From contig JAFTDQ010000057.1 in assembly GCA_017454075.1 (NCBI GenBank), positions 1-56,853 on the forward strand: DNA of 56,853 nt, in the 5' to 3' direction. The notes under the pieces are model-generated. The model had not been told where the DNA came from, ran no database searches, and saw nothing but the letters and a program-made list of their open reading frames with translations. Positions 16,005 through 24,543 of this stretch are shown here, piece after piece. Each line of letters opens with the position of its first letter. Position 1 is the first letter of the stretch. The DNA is from Clostridia bacterium. Its GTDB lineage: Bacteria; Bacillota_A; Clostridia; Oscillospirales; CAG-272. Both the position numbers and the translations under genes were made by a program.

Positions 16005-17310
16005 CGTCCCGGGAGCTCCGTCCTTTTCCCGGGAACACTTTTCCGAGAGCCGAAACGAGATATTTCGGGTTGAGTCCCCTGATCATAACGGCGTTGTTCG
16101 GGCGCACCGGTCTGATTATGCAGCCGGTCACGACGTTTGTGAAGATCTGGGTGACGAGCGACGCGGCGGCGGCGCCGTAGATCCCGAAAAACGGAATGAG
16201 CGCGGCGTTCAGCGCGACGTTCGCGAGCGCGCCGGAAAGATTGATCTTCCAGAGATGCTTCTGATTGCCGGTCGAAAGCATCCATACCCCCCGTACGGCG
16301 CCGAGGTACGAGAAGGTCGTGTACCAGACGACGATCGCGAGCGCCGGGGCGGCCGGCGCGTAGGCGGCGCCGTAAAGGATTCTCACGAGGAGCCCCGAGA
16401 AAACAGTCATAAGGACGCTCTGCGCGAGCGAGAAATAAATGACGATGGAGTAAAGGGCCGCGAGCCGTTCCTCAAAAAGCGGAGATTTCGGGTCGCATTC
16501 AAGAACGGACGGCCGGAAGGAGTCGATTATCGCCGTGAAAACGAATGAGGTCATCCCGGCGCAGGTTACCGCCGCCCCGTAGTATCCGACCGACGTGTCG
16601 TCCATCATGTGCTTTATCATGATCTTGTCCGTCTGGGCAAAAACGGTTATCATCATGGACGACACGATATAGTGCCGGCTTGACCCGAACATGCGTCTGA
16701 GCGTCGCCTTTGAGAACGACAGCCTCGCGCCGCCGAGCTTTTTGTAAATAATGAGCGAGAAAACGCCGATGAGACCGTAATCGATGACGTTTGAAAGGGC
16801 GAACCATATGACGTCGCTCTGAGAAACGAGCAGATATATCCGGTAGACGGAGGTCACCGCGTAGGCGGCGAGCCCGATTATCGACGTAAATTTTGAAAGA
16901 AGCTTTGACTGATACCAGTAAAGAATGAGTTCAAGCGCCTGGAAAATGAGATTGAGGCTGTAAAGGAAACAGACGAGGACCGTCGTGCGGTCGCCGCCGT
17001 TCGCGACGGCGGAGAACGCCGTCACGCCGGCGATACAGCAGAGGGAGGAGAGGAAACTCGTCAGGATCGCCGTTCCGAGGGTCTCGCCCTCCTTTTCCGG
17101 CCGGTCGATGAGTTCCTTTACGAGAACGTTGCCGAAACCGAGGTTCATGACGGGCACGACGAAGGCAACGAGCGAAACGGCGTAGTTGATCAGACCGTAG
17201 TTTGACGGGCCGAGGTATCTCGCCGTCAGCATGCTTATCACGAAGGTGAGCACCGACTGAATGATCTTGCAGGCGATTATCCACGCGGCGTTTTTTGCGA
17301 CTTTATTCAT
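15982..17310 (-). CDS. Oligosaccharide flippase (Wzx-like, MATE/MOP superfamily)
   Basis: This 442-aa polytopic membrane protein has about 12-14 predicted helices and should move lipid-linked sugar units across the membrane. The N-terminal block NAAWIIACKIIQSVLTFVIS followed by LTARYLGPSNYGLINYA is characteristic of polysaccharide-biosynthesis flippases. The start MNKVAKN at 17310 overlaps the stop of the upstream glycosyltransferase by 8 nt; the longer ORF would extend far into that gene. It is the last gene of the surface-glycan operon. The Wzx assignment is by family; the cargo is unknown. Confidence 0.92.
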   Translation of the reverse strand: MNKVAKNAAWIIACKIIQSVLTFVISMLTARYLGPSNYGLINYAVSLVAFVVPVMNLGFGNVLVKELIDRPEKEGETLGTAILTSFLSSLCCIAGVTAFSAVANGGDRTTVLVCFLYSLNLIFQALELILYWYQSKLLSKFTSIIGLAAYAVTSVYRIYLLVSQSDVIWFALSNVIDYGLIGVFSLIIYKKLGGARLSFSKATLRRMFGSSRHYIVSSMMITVFAQTDKIMIKHMMDDTSVGYYGAAVTCAGMTSFVFTAIIDSFRPSVLECDPKSPLFEERLAALYSIVIYFSLAQSVLMTVFSGLLVRILYGAAYAPAAPALAIVVWYTTFSYLGAVRGVWMLSTGNQKHLWKINLSGALANVALNAALIPFFGIYGAAAASLVTQIFTNVVTGCIIRPVRPNNAVMIRGLNPKYLVSALGKVFPGKGRSSRDVDTPERE

Positions 17311-18544
17311 CAGAGCCACCCCCCGTATATGCGCCCGCAAGGTCTCTGTAGAGCGCGACGTACTCGGAAAAATTACTGTTTCTGTCAAACGTTTTCCCGC
17401 GCGAAACGCAGTCGTCCGTCGAAAAAGGCCGGTCCCCGCAGACGCGGAGTATCGCCCCGGAAAGGGCGCCGTAATCGCCGCGCGGGACGGTCAGACCGCT
17501 TTTTTCGTCGGGGATCTCGGGACTTCCTCCCGTGTCGAAGGTGACGACGGGAGTTCCGCAGCAGAGCGCCTCGATATTCACGGTCGGGAAGGTGTCCTCG
17601 AGGGTCGGGTTTACAAAGACGTCGGCCGCCGAATAGATTTCGGCGAGCTCGTTTTTGTCCGTTCTCCCGAGAGAAACGACGCGCGGAGGGAGCGCCGCCC
17701 GCGTTTTTTCATCGACGCCGACGAGCACGACGGTATAATCTTCGGGGAGCGTTTCCGAAAGCCGGGAAAAGACGTCGAGCCCCTTTGCCCGGGTCCAGCC
17801 GGAGGCGACGCCGAGCACGATGTGCGCCCCGGTTTTTTTGATTTTTTCGTACGTCTCCCCCCGCGCCGGGCGGAACACCGAGACGTCGACGCCGTTGTTA
17901 ATGACCCTGACGTCGTATTTTCCGAGAAACGATCTCCGGACGAGACCGGCGAGCCAGCGCGACGGGGTCACTATCGTCATTTTTTCGGGCATAGTGAAGG
18001 CGCGGCGCTTGTATTCCCACATGAGAGCTGCCCTGTCTCTGTCGGATTTCGGATAATCGCCGGCCGGCATCGGACAGTTTTCGCAGCCCGTTTCCCATTT
18101 GGCGCAGCCGAGGGTTTCAAAATGCGGGCATCTGCCGGTAAACGCCCAGCAGTCGTGGAGCGTCCATACGACGGGAACGCCGGAACTTCGTATGTAATCG
18201 AAGAGAACGCCGAGGTTTATATAATCCCCGTGGAGATTGTGCAGATGAAGAACGTCCGGGTTTATCTTCCCGAGCCGGGACACGAATTTTTTCGTCGCCG
18301 CGGCGGAGAAACAGCCGTGTCTGCCCGTCATTTTTCCGAGCAGTACGTGAAGATTTCTCGAAAATCTCGTTCCGATGAAAAGGTCCGCGCCGCCGCGGTT
18401 GGATTTCGCCGCCGGGCAGGCGGAAATGAATCCGACGCCCTCTTTTCCGGCAGCGCGCGAAACGCCGAGCATGACCCCTCCGGTGCTTCCCCTGACGACC
18501 GAGTTGATCCCGACGACGGTGATCTTCTTCTTTTCTTCACTCAT
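17303..18544 (-). CDS. GT4-type glycosyltransferase
   Basis: This 413-aa GT-B enzyme has the motifs HLHNLHGDYIN and WTLHDCWAFTGRCPHF, then a cysteine-rich stretch (CAKWETGCENCP), and the C-terminal donor site SAADVFVNPTLEDTFPTVNI with the E-x7-E motif. The same architecture occurs in the gene at 23440-24543, so the two are paralogues within one operon. It overlaps the upstream gene by 8 nt and its own stop overlaps the flippase start by 8 nt. Start 18544 (ATG) is preferred over a GTG one codon earlier. Donor and acceptor sugars cannot be told from sequence. Confidence 0.9.
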   Translation of the reverse strand: MSEEKKKITVVGINSVVRGSTGGVMLGVSRAAGKEGVGFISACPAAKSNRGGADLFIGTRFSRNLHVLLGKMTGRHGCFSAAATKKFVSRLGKINPDVLHLHNLHGDYINLGVLFDYIRSSGVPVVWTLHDCWAFTGRCPHFETLGCAKWETGCENCPMPAGDYPKSDRDRAALMWEYKRRAFTMPEKMTIVTPSRWLAGLVRRSFLGKYDVRVINNGVDVSVFRPARGETYEKIKKTGAHIVLGVASGWTRAKGLDVFSRLSETLPEDYTVVLVGVDEKTRAALPPRVVSLGRTDKNELAEIYSAADVFVNPTLEDTFPTVNIEALCCGTPVVTFDTGGSPEIPDEKSGLTVPRGDYGALSGAILRVCGDRPFSTDDCVSRGKTFDRNSNFSEYVALYRDLAGAYTGGGSDE

Positions 18545-19691
18545 CACAGGAGAGCCCTCCGTCGGTTATGGTTTTCGCGACCGCGGCCTCGCCGAAGCGC
18601 GCGGGATCGGGAGAAACGGGGTTTCGCTCAGCGACCGGCGACGAGAGGGCGGCCGAGATCGACTTTTCGTCGTTTTCGCAGAAAGAGAACCGCCCGTATT
18701 CCGAAAGATAATCGCAGATGACGTCCGAGTAGGGGTTGCGCCCGTCTTTAATGACAAGTATCTTTCTCCCGGAACCGGCCTCGTAAAAGACCTTTCCGGG
18801 GATCTGTACGCAGTTTGAGTTGAGAACGCAGACTGATATCCCGTGGGCTTCCGTAAGCCGGTCCAGCTCCCCGGGGGAAACGCGCCCGTGGAAAACGACG
18901 TTCGGGACGCCCGGGTCGGGCACGTCGCCGTTCCCGAAAACGTCGAGCGTGAAGGTCTCAGAGCCGGATACCGCGGATATGAGCGGCCGTATATCGCGAA
19001 ACGCGGAGTAATAGTTTCCGGCGTAGACTATCCTTGTCGGATCCTTCCCGCTCTCCGAATCCGTCCCGCAGCACGGAACGTCGGAGAAGAACATTTTGCG
19101 GGCGAGCCGCGGATACAGTTTTTTCTGGCAGGAGCAGAGCGGCCGGGTGCCGTAGATTATCCTGTCGGCGCGTCTGAGCGCCCTTGATTCGGCGAGCCGG
19201 AAGGGCAGGCGTCTGAGCCCCACTTTTTCGGGAACAAGACCGCTCATCGCGATGGGATCGCTCCAGAACTGATAATAAGGGGCTCCGGGGAAAAGCCGAT
19301 GAAGCTCGTCGCCGTAATACGCGCCCTCGATCGACGGACAGTGCGCGAGAACAAGGGAGGGCGAATCTCCGGCGGTGACGGCCTTTTTTACGTTTTTCGC
19401 GTAAAAACCGCGGTACAGCGGGGAGAGCAGCATGCGAAAAAGCCGGGTGTACGCGTCCCCGGTTTTGATCCCTCCGAATCTGCTCGGCAGCGTGACCGTG
19501 ATATCGGCGAGCGAAGGGGTCCCCGAAAGACTCTCCGCCGCCTGTCCGTCCTCGCATATCGCGAAAAGCACCGTGCGGAGGCCGTTTTCCCTCAGACCGC
19601 GCAGAACGGCGTAGGTCATTATATGAGTAGAGGTCGCGCGCGGATCGTCCGGCGCGCGGAGCTCGGATATGAAGAACACCGTTCCGTCCAT
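18537..19691 (-). CDS. Glycosyltransferase (GT-B fold, divergent GT4)
   Basis: This 384-aa protein looks like a GT-B glycosyltransferase: the N-terminal Rossmann half contains SELRAPDDPRATSTHIMTY, and the C-terminal half contains RIVYAGNYYSAFRDIRPLI, LDVFGNG, VVFHGRVSPGEL and KVFYEAGSGRKILVI. The loss of the usual E-x7-E spacing makes it more divergent than its operon neighbours. It has a run CQKKLYPRLARKMFFSDVPC with two cysteines. The gene begins 5 bp after the epimerase gene and overlaps the next by 8 nt. It probably adds one sugar of the surface glycan. Confidence 0.82.
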   Translation of the reverse strand: MDGTVFFISELRAPDDPRATSTHIMTYAVLRGLRENGLRTVLFAICEDGQAAESLSGTPSLADITVTLPSRFGGIKTGDAYTRLFRMLLSPLYRGFYAKNVKKAVTAGDSPSLVLAHCPSIEGAYYGDELHRLFPGAPYYQFWSDPIAMSGLVPEKVGLRRLPFRLAESRALRRADRIIYGTRPLCSCQKKLYPRLARKMFFSDVPCCGTDSESGKDPTRIVYAGNYYSAFRDIRPLISAVSGSETFTLDVFGNGDVPDPGVPNVVFHGRVSPGELDRLTEAHGISVCVLNSNCVQIPGKVFYEAGSGRKILVIKDGRNPYSDVICDYLSEYGRFSFCENDEKSISAALSSPVAERNPVSPDPARFGEAAVAKTITDGGLSCDE

Positions 19692-19696
19692 TTAAG

Positions 19697-20773
19697 TTAC
19701 TGTGTTTTGCCGGAAAATCCGGTCTCTTTCAGAATGTCGATGGTCCGGGGTATGCTTTCCTCGATCCCGTATAAAGGCCGCCATCCGAGCCGTCTGAGCT
19801 TTGAGCCGTCGAGCCGCGCCTTCGTGGCTTTGCTGTATCCTGCCGCCTCGATCCCGTTGGGGAGCTCGAAAACGACCTTCGTTCCCGCGTGCTCCGCCAC
19901 GATCCGGGCAAGCTCCTTCAGGGTGATATCCGACGATTCGTCGGCGATATTGTACGCCCCGCCGTCTTCTCCGAGAAGCAGTACCGTGAGGAGACCGAGT
20001 ACCGCGTCCGCCACGTAGGTAAACGAGTAGTGCTGCGTCCCGTCGGATTTGAGTACGACGTCCTCCCCGGCGACGCTTTTTTTTATGAACTGGCTTACCG
20101 CCTTGGAATCCGTCGGCAGCATCGTCGGGCCGAACGTCCGCGTAAAACGCGGGATCACGACGTCAAGCCCGGACCCGGCGCGGTACGCCTGACAGAGCGC
20201 CTCACCGCAGCGTTTGCTTTCGGGATATCCGGCTCTGAGGGAATTTGAGTCGATATATCCGCAGTATTGTTCGTCGAACAACTCGGCGTCTCCCCGGTTT
20301 TCTCCGTAAATCTCGTTCGACGAGGCGAAGGCGAAGCGCCGGGCGCCGCCTTTTGCCGCGAGATCGAGCATGTTTTTCAGCCCGTTGACGTTTGTCATTA
20401 TCGTGCCGACGGGGTCGGTAGCATACTGCCTCGGATGCGTGTTCGACGCGAGATGAAGGATATATCCGCCGCCGGGAAGGCCCGCGTCGGTCAGGGATGA
20501 GGTGACGTCGCGGCAGACGATCTTCGCTGCGGGATCGCACACCTGACCGCGGAATCTCTCGGCCGCCCTTTCGGGGGAGCGGCAGATGAGATAAACGTGA
20601 CAGCCGAGCCCCTCCCGGTTCTTTTCGGCAAGAACGTCGGAGAGAAAACTTCCTATCATCCCCGTCCCGCCCGAGACGATGACCGGCGCGCCCGAGAGCT
20701 TTTCCCAGGGAAGGGAAGCGCCGGCGACCTTTTTCACGTCTTCTTTGTACTTATCGTTTTCGTAAAGCGTCAT
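19697..20773 (-). CDS. NAD(P)-dependent epimerase/dehydratase or reductase (extended SDR)
   Basis: This 358-aa enzyme carries the Rossmann motif VSGGTGMIGSFLSDVL (about residues 33-48), the catalytic YPESK (Y-x3-K) and the substrate-loop RFTRTFGP, all typical of nucleotide-sugar epimerases and dehydratases. Its start overlaps the cytidylyltransferase stop by one base (TAATG). Beside an IspD/TarI-type enzyme and LicD, it may act on a CDP-linked or phosphate-linked sugar or alditol. By comparison, known bifunctional CDP-ribitol synthases fuse a cytidylyltransferase to a short-chain reductase, but this one is an extended SDR and need not do the same reaction. Confidence 0.88.
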   Translation of the reverse strand: MTLYENDKYKEDVKKVAGASLPWEKLSGAPVIVSGGTGMIGSFLSDVLAEKNREGLGCHVYLICRSPERAAERFRGQVCDPAAKIVCRDVTSSLTDAGLPGGGYILHLASNTHPRQYATDPVGTIMTNVNGLKNMLDLAAKGGARRFAFASSNEIYGENRGDAELFDEQYCGYIDSNSLRAGYPESKRCGEALCQAYRAGSGLDVVIPRFTRTFGPTMLPTDSKAVSQFIKKSVAGEDVVLKSDGTQHYSFTYVADAVLGLLTVLLLGEDGGAYNIADESSDITLKELARIVAEHAGTKVVFELPNGIEAAGYSKATKARLDGSKLRRLGWRPLYGIEESIPRTIDILKETGFSGKTQ

Positions 20774-21489
20774 TATTTGAGCCAGTTGTCTTTTTCCGAC
20801 CGGAGATAGGCCTTGAACATTTCGAGATCGTCTTTCGTCGTGAGCTTTATGTTTTTGTCGGAGCCGGCGGCGAAATAGAGCCGCTCCCCGAGCTCAACCA
20901 TCATCGTGTTGGTATACGACGAGCCGTAAATGCCGATCCCCTCGTCAAACGCTTTGCGATAAGCCCGGAGGAGCTTGCCGAACCTGTACGCCTGGGGGGT
21001 TGCAACCCTTCTGAGGGTCTCGCGCGGGATGTATTTTACGGTGCTGATCTCGTCGTCGACTATAAAGATCTGCTCGTTATAAGGCATCGAGGTCACGGCG
21101 TTGCCGTACTTTTCGCATTTCAGAATAACGTCGGTGAGGACCGTTTCGTCGACGAGCGGACGTATCCCGTCGTGAATGACGACGGTATCTTCGTCCGACA
21201 GGTGACCTTCAAGGGCAAAGACGCCGTTTCTGATCGACTCCTGTCCCGTTTTGCCGCCGGTGACTATCTCGCGGAGCTTCGTGATGTTGAACTGCTTCGC
21301 GTAGGCGCGGAGGACTTCCTGCCACCCGTCGAGACAGACGACCTCTATCTCGTCGATCTGGGGATGCTTCTGAAACCCTTCGAGAGTGTAGATTATTACC
21401 GGCTTGTCGTAAATGTTTATGAACTGTTTCGGTATGTCCTGTCCCATACGGGAGCCGGAGCCCCCGGCGATTATTACGGCTGTTGTCAT
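20773..21489 (-). CDS. IspD/TarI-family cytidylyltransferase, probably for a CDP-alditol
   Basis: This 238-aa enzyme would transfer CMP from CTP to a phosphorylated alcohol. The signature VIIAGGSGSRMGQDIPKQF is at residues 5-23, IHDGIRPLVDE contains the conserved Asp/Arg, and ATPQAYRFGKL and TTKDDLEMF complete the family pattern. IspD (methylerythritol pathway) is possible by homology alone, but the position between LicD and an epimerase in a surface-glycan operon, with 4-nt overlaps, favours a TarI-like role making CDP-ribitol, CDP-glycerol or a relative. Confidence 0.9.
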   Translation of the reverse strand: MTTAVIIAGGSGSRMGQDIPKQFINIYDKPVIIYTLEGFQKHPQIDEIEVVCLDGWQEVLRAYAKQFNITKLREIVTGGKTGQESIRNGVFALEGHLSDEDTVVIHDGIRPLVDETVLTDVILKCEKYGNAVTSMPYNEQIFIVDDEISTVKYIPRETLRRVATPQAYRFGKLLRAYRKAFDEGIGIYGSSYTNTMMVELGERLYFAAGSDKNIKLTTKDDLEMFKAYLRSEKDNWLK

Positions 21490-22328
21490 TTTTTTGCCTT
21501 TCCTGTTTGTGTGTACGGCGTGTTCAGGTCGGTTTCGCTGTCGTGATGGGTGATCTGTTTTTCCGGAGGCGGCGGAGTGCGCCAGTCGCCGTAGATCGCC
21601 GTGAGATACCCGTCTGTGTCGGCCGGACAGTTTATCTTTATGTTTTCAAAATCGAGAGGGACAGGTTTCCCGAAATATTCGCGCGGCACGAGTTCGCGCG
21701 CGCGCCAGGCGCCGACGAGATTTCCGACGTATTTTTTGCTCTCAAAAGCGTTTTTTCTGCACAGGGAGTCGATTTTCAGCGCGATGCGCTTCGCTCCGTG
21801 ATAATAAGGGGGGAGCATCCGGGCGGCTATCAGCGCCAGGTTGTTTTTCAGCGACCTGCTTTTCCTCAGCCTGATCCTTTTCAGATCGAGCATTGTTTTG
21901 AGATGATCGACCGGCCGGTAGGCGGATTCCTTTTCTTCGTCAGTGTCGCAAAGCCCGTCGAGAGGGAAAATGTCTATATATATCCCCCGGACAAGCCTGG
22001 GTCGCACGTTTTCGATTAGTGTTGTCCCGGTGTCATACATTTTTGCAAAGGGATAGCAGAACCGCGGATCAGGCGAGTCGGGAAACTCGAACCGGTATTT
22101 TTCGCCGGGGAGCGACGGGGCCAGCTCCCTCAGTCTGTCATATTCGCTTCTCGGCATACCGACGTCAACGTCGTCGTCCCACGGGATAAAACCGCTATGC
22201 CGGGCAGCTCCGAGAAGCGTTCCGCCGAGCGCATAGTACGTGAGCCCGTTTTCCTCGCACACGCGATGAAAAAAGCGGAGCATTTCGAGCAGTATTTTCT
22301 GTTTTTTCAGAGTGAGTTCATCCGTCAT
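21486..22328 (-). CDS. LicD-family phosphotransferase
   Basis: This 280-aa cytoplasmic enzyme would transfer a CDP-activated phospho-alcohol (for example alditol phosphate or phosphocholine) to a glycan. The LicD fingerprint is clear: YALGGTLLGAARHSGFIPWD with the following DDDVDVGMPRSEYDRL, the conserved Trp-Asp-Asp-Asp-x-Asp cluster. The start overlaps the upstream glycosyltransferase by 4 nt and its stop overlaps the cytidylyltransferase by 4 nt, coupling donor synthesis and transfer. No choline kinase or choline transporter is nearby, so an alditol phosphate is favoured over phosphocholine. Confidence 0.93.
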   Translation of the reverse strand: MTDELTLKKQKILLEMLRFFHRVCEENGLTYYALGGTLLGAARHSGFIPWDDDVDVGMPRSEYDRLRELAPSLPGEKYRFEFPDSPDPRFCYPFAKMYDTGTTLIENVRPRLVRGIYIDIFPLDGLCDTDEEKESAYRPVDHLKTMLDLKRIRLRKSRSLKNNLALIAARMLPPYYHGAKRIALKIDSLCRKNAFESKKYVGNLVGAWRARELVPREYFGKPVPLDFENIKINCPADTDGYLTAIYGDWRTPPPPEKQITHHDSETDLNTPYTQTGKAKK

Positions 22329-23443
22329 GAGTTTCGTCTGCCGAGCGTTTCAAACAGCTCGGCGTGCCTTTCGGCCGATTTTTCGATCGTGTAATCCTTT
22401 ACTGAGGCGGTCGCTTCGGCGCATACGCGCGCAGGATCGAGCCGGAGCGCCTTTTCCGTCGCTTCGGAAAGCGCTTCGGGGTCGTCGGGCGGGACCGTAT
22501 AGCCGGTCGAACCCTCCCTGACGAGCTCGAGGGCGGCGACGCACCGGTCGGTCGATACTACGGGCAGTCCGAAGGACAGCGCCTCGTTCACGACGAGACC
22601 CCAGATATCCTCTCTCGTCGGCATGACGAAGACGTCCGCCGCGAGATAGTAGTCGGCGAGCCGGTCCTTTTTCATAAATCCGGCAAAGGACACGTTTCCG
22701 GCGCCGGTCTCGGCCCTCAGCGCCGTGTATTCCGGCGGCGCCTCGCCTCCGACGACGACGAATCCGACGCCGGGCAGCAGCGCGGCCGATTTTATCAGCA
22801 CGTCAAAGCCCTTTCGCGGGATGAACTGTCCGACCGAAAGGGCGACGGGACCGCTCAGTCCGAGCCGCTTTTTCGCCGCCTCCCGCGCCGCCTGTCTCGC
22901 GTCCCCGTCGGTAAACGCCGGCAGATCGCCCTTTTTCTGCGAAGTGAACGGGTATGTGAATATCCTTTCCGGGTCGGCTCCGCAGCTTATGAGATAATCC
23001 GCGGGAACGCGTCCCGTCCCGAGCCAAGCGGACGCCCCGGATATAAAATACTTTTTGACTTTTTTTCTTAAAAAACCGTCGTCGGATACGAATCCGCCGT
23101 CGATCTCCATCACAAACGGGATCTTTTTCCGTCTCATAAAGTTTATCGCCCACATGAAGGTCGGCTCCGACCATCCGTGCATAACGATAACGTCCCACTC
23201 TCTGAGAATAATTTCCTTTACGTCGCGGAAGATCTTTTTTTTGCCGATGGAAAACGTCTTTCCCGTCGGGAAAAGAGCGGTAAACCCGGGATAACCGTCG
23301 GCAAACCAGCCGGCGTCGCGGTGTTTTATCTCCTCCGGACGGCGCAGAAAATATACCGTGAGGTCGGAATACCTTCCGAGTTCGGTAAAGAAATCAACGC
23401 GGTACGGCGAAGGATAGACGGAGATAAAGAGAACTTTTTTCAT
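22325..23443 (-). CDS. GT4 glycosyltransferase
   Basis: This 372-aa GT-B enzyme opens with VLFISVYPSPYRVDFFTEL and has the donor-site block ADVFVMPTREDIWGLVVNEA (the E-x7-E motif) and LSFGLPVVSTDRC. The N-terminal YPSPYRVDFF resembles GT4 enzymes that add to branched capsule units. It is coupled to its neighbours by 4-nt overlaps. Acceptor and sugar are unknown. Confidence 0.92.
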   Translation of the reverse strand: MKKVLFISVYPSPYRVDFFTELGRYSDLTVYFLRRPEEIKHRDAGWFADGYPGFTALFPTGKTFSIGKKKIFRDVKEIILREWDVIVMHGWSEPTFMWAINFMRRKKIPFVMEIDGGFVSDDGFLRKKVKKYFISGASAWLGTGRVPADYLISCGADPERIFTYPFTSQKKGDLPAFTDGDARQAAREAAKKRLGLSGPVALSVGQFIPRKGFDVLIKSAALLPGVGFVVVGGEAPPEYTALRAETGAGNVSFAGFMKKDRLADYYLAADVFVMPTREDIWGLVVNEALSFGLPVVSTDRCVAALELVREGSTGYTVPPDDPEALSEATEKALRLDPARVCAEATASVKDYTIEKSAERHAELFETLGRRNS

Positions 23444-24543
23444 TTTCCGGCGACCTCAAGCACCGCGCGGCGCAGCGCGCCGGGCTCCTGCGGAACGGCG
23501 ATGCCCCCGTTTTTCCGTGCGACCTCTTCGCAGGCGGTGCCTTCATATACAACGGCGGGAGTCCCGCATCTGAGCGCCTCGAGGGTGGTCATTCCGAAAG
23601 TCTCCTCTCTGCCGGGATTGACGAACACGTCGGACGTCGAGTAGATTCCGGCAAGCTCGGCCGCGCTTTCCGTCCGCGGGATCCCGAGGACCCCTTCGGG
23701 CAGGGACCTTATCTGCTTTTCGCTGAGACCGACGAGCACGACCTTCCAGCCGTCCCCGAGCTCCGACGAAAGCTTCACCATCTCGTCAAGCCCTTTGCGC
23801 CGGTCCCAGACCGAGGCGACGCCGAGGACGGTTTTTATCCCTTCAAGCCCGTATTTTTGCCTGAAATCGCTCTTTGTCGGCCGGAAAACTGTCTCGTCGA
23901 CCGAATTCGGAACGACGGTCACGGGATAGCACGCCAGAAAGCTCTGTCTGACGAGCGCGGCGAGCCATTCCGAGGGAACGATGAGCTCAAGCCCTTTTAC
24001 CCCGGTAAAGGCGGCTTTTTTTCTTTCATAGTTGCGCCTGCTGCCGTCCGTGAGACTGGAGGGGTACTCTTTTCTGTTCGGGCATTTCATGCAGCCGGTC
24101 TTCCATTTTTCGCATCCGGCGTCGGAGAAGTAGGCGCAGTGTCCGGTGAACGCCCAGCAGTCGTGAAGCGTCCATCTGACTTTCATTTCCGGACGGTATT
24201 TTATCCAGCCGAAAAGAAGCTCGTAATTGATATAATAGCCGTGAATGTTGTGAAGCCAGAGCAGTCCGGGGTCGAAGCCGTCCGCCTCTTCAAGAAACTT
24301 TTTCGTTTCGGAGACCGAGCCGAGCCCGCTCCCGTCGGTCAGGCGTGAAAACAGGGCGTGTTTTTTTACCGAAAAATCCGAACCGATGCGCAGAGCGTAG
24401 TCCTTCGCTGCGTCGGGGACCGCTCCCCTGCCGAAGGCGATCTTTACTTCGTTTCCTTCGGAGGTCAGCCGGTCTGCTATTCCCGCGCATATCCTGCCGG
24501 TGCTCCCCGCGCCGCAGGTCGAGTTGATCAGAAGTACGTTCAT
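23440..24543 (-). CDS. GT4-type glycosyltransferase, paralogue of the 17303 gene
   Basis: This 367-aa enzyme shares with the 17303-18544 gene the motifs WLHNIHGYYINYELLF, WTLHDCWAFTGHCAYF, a cysteine-rich patch (CEKWKTGCMKCPN) and the donor site SDVFVNPGREETFGMTTLEA. The N-terminal segment LINSTCGAGSTGRICAG is typical of this subgroup. The conserved C-x6-C-x2-C patch may bind metal, or may only mark the subgroup. Overlaps of 4 nt on both sides place it in the same operon. Confidence 0.92.
   Translation of the reverse strand: MNVLLINSTCGAGSTGRICAGIADRLTSEGNEVKIAFGRGAVPDAAKDYALRIGSDFSVKKHALFSRLTDGSGLGSVSETKKFLEEADGFDPGLLWLHNIHGYYINYELLFGWIKYRPEMKVRWTLHDCWAFTGHCAYFSDAGCEKWKTGCMKCPNRKEYPSSLTDGSRRNYERKKAAFTGVKGLELIVPSEWLAALVRQSFLACYPVTVVPNSVDETVFRPTKSDFRQKYGLEGIKTVLGVASVWDRRKGLDEMVKLSSELGDGWKVVLVGLSEKQIRSLPEGVLGIPRTESAAELAGIYSTSDVFVNPGREETFGMTTLEALRCGTPAVVYEGTACEEVARKNGGIAVPQEPGALRRAVLEVAGK

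Noticed and set aside
20773..21489. Annotation as plain IspD of the MEP pathway
   Set aside because: Possible by family, but overlap with LicD and SDR genes in a glycan operon makes a TarI-like role more likely; kept as an alternative.
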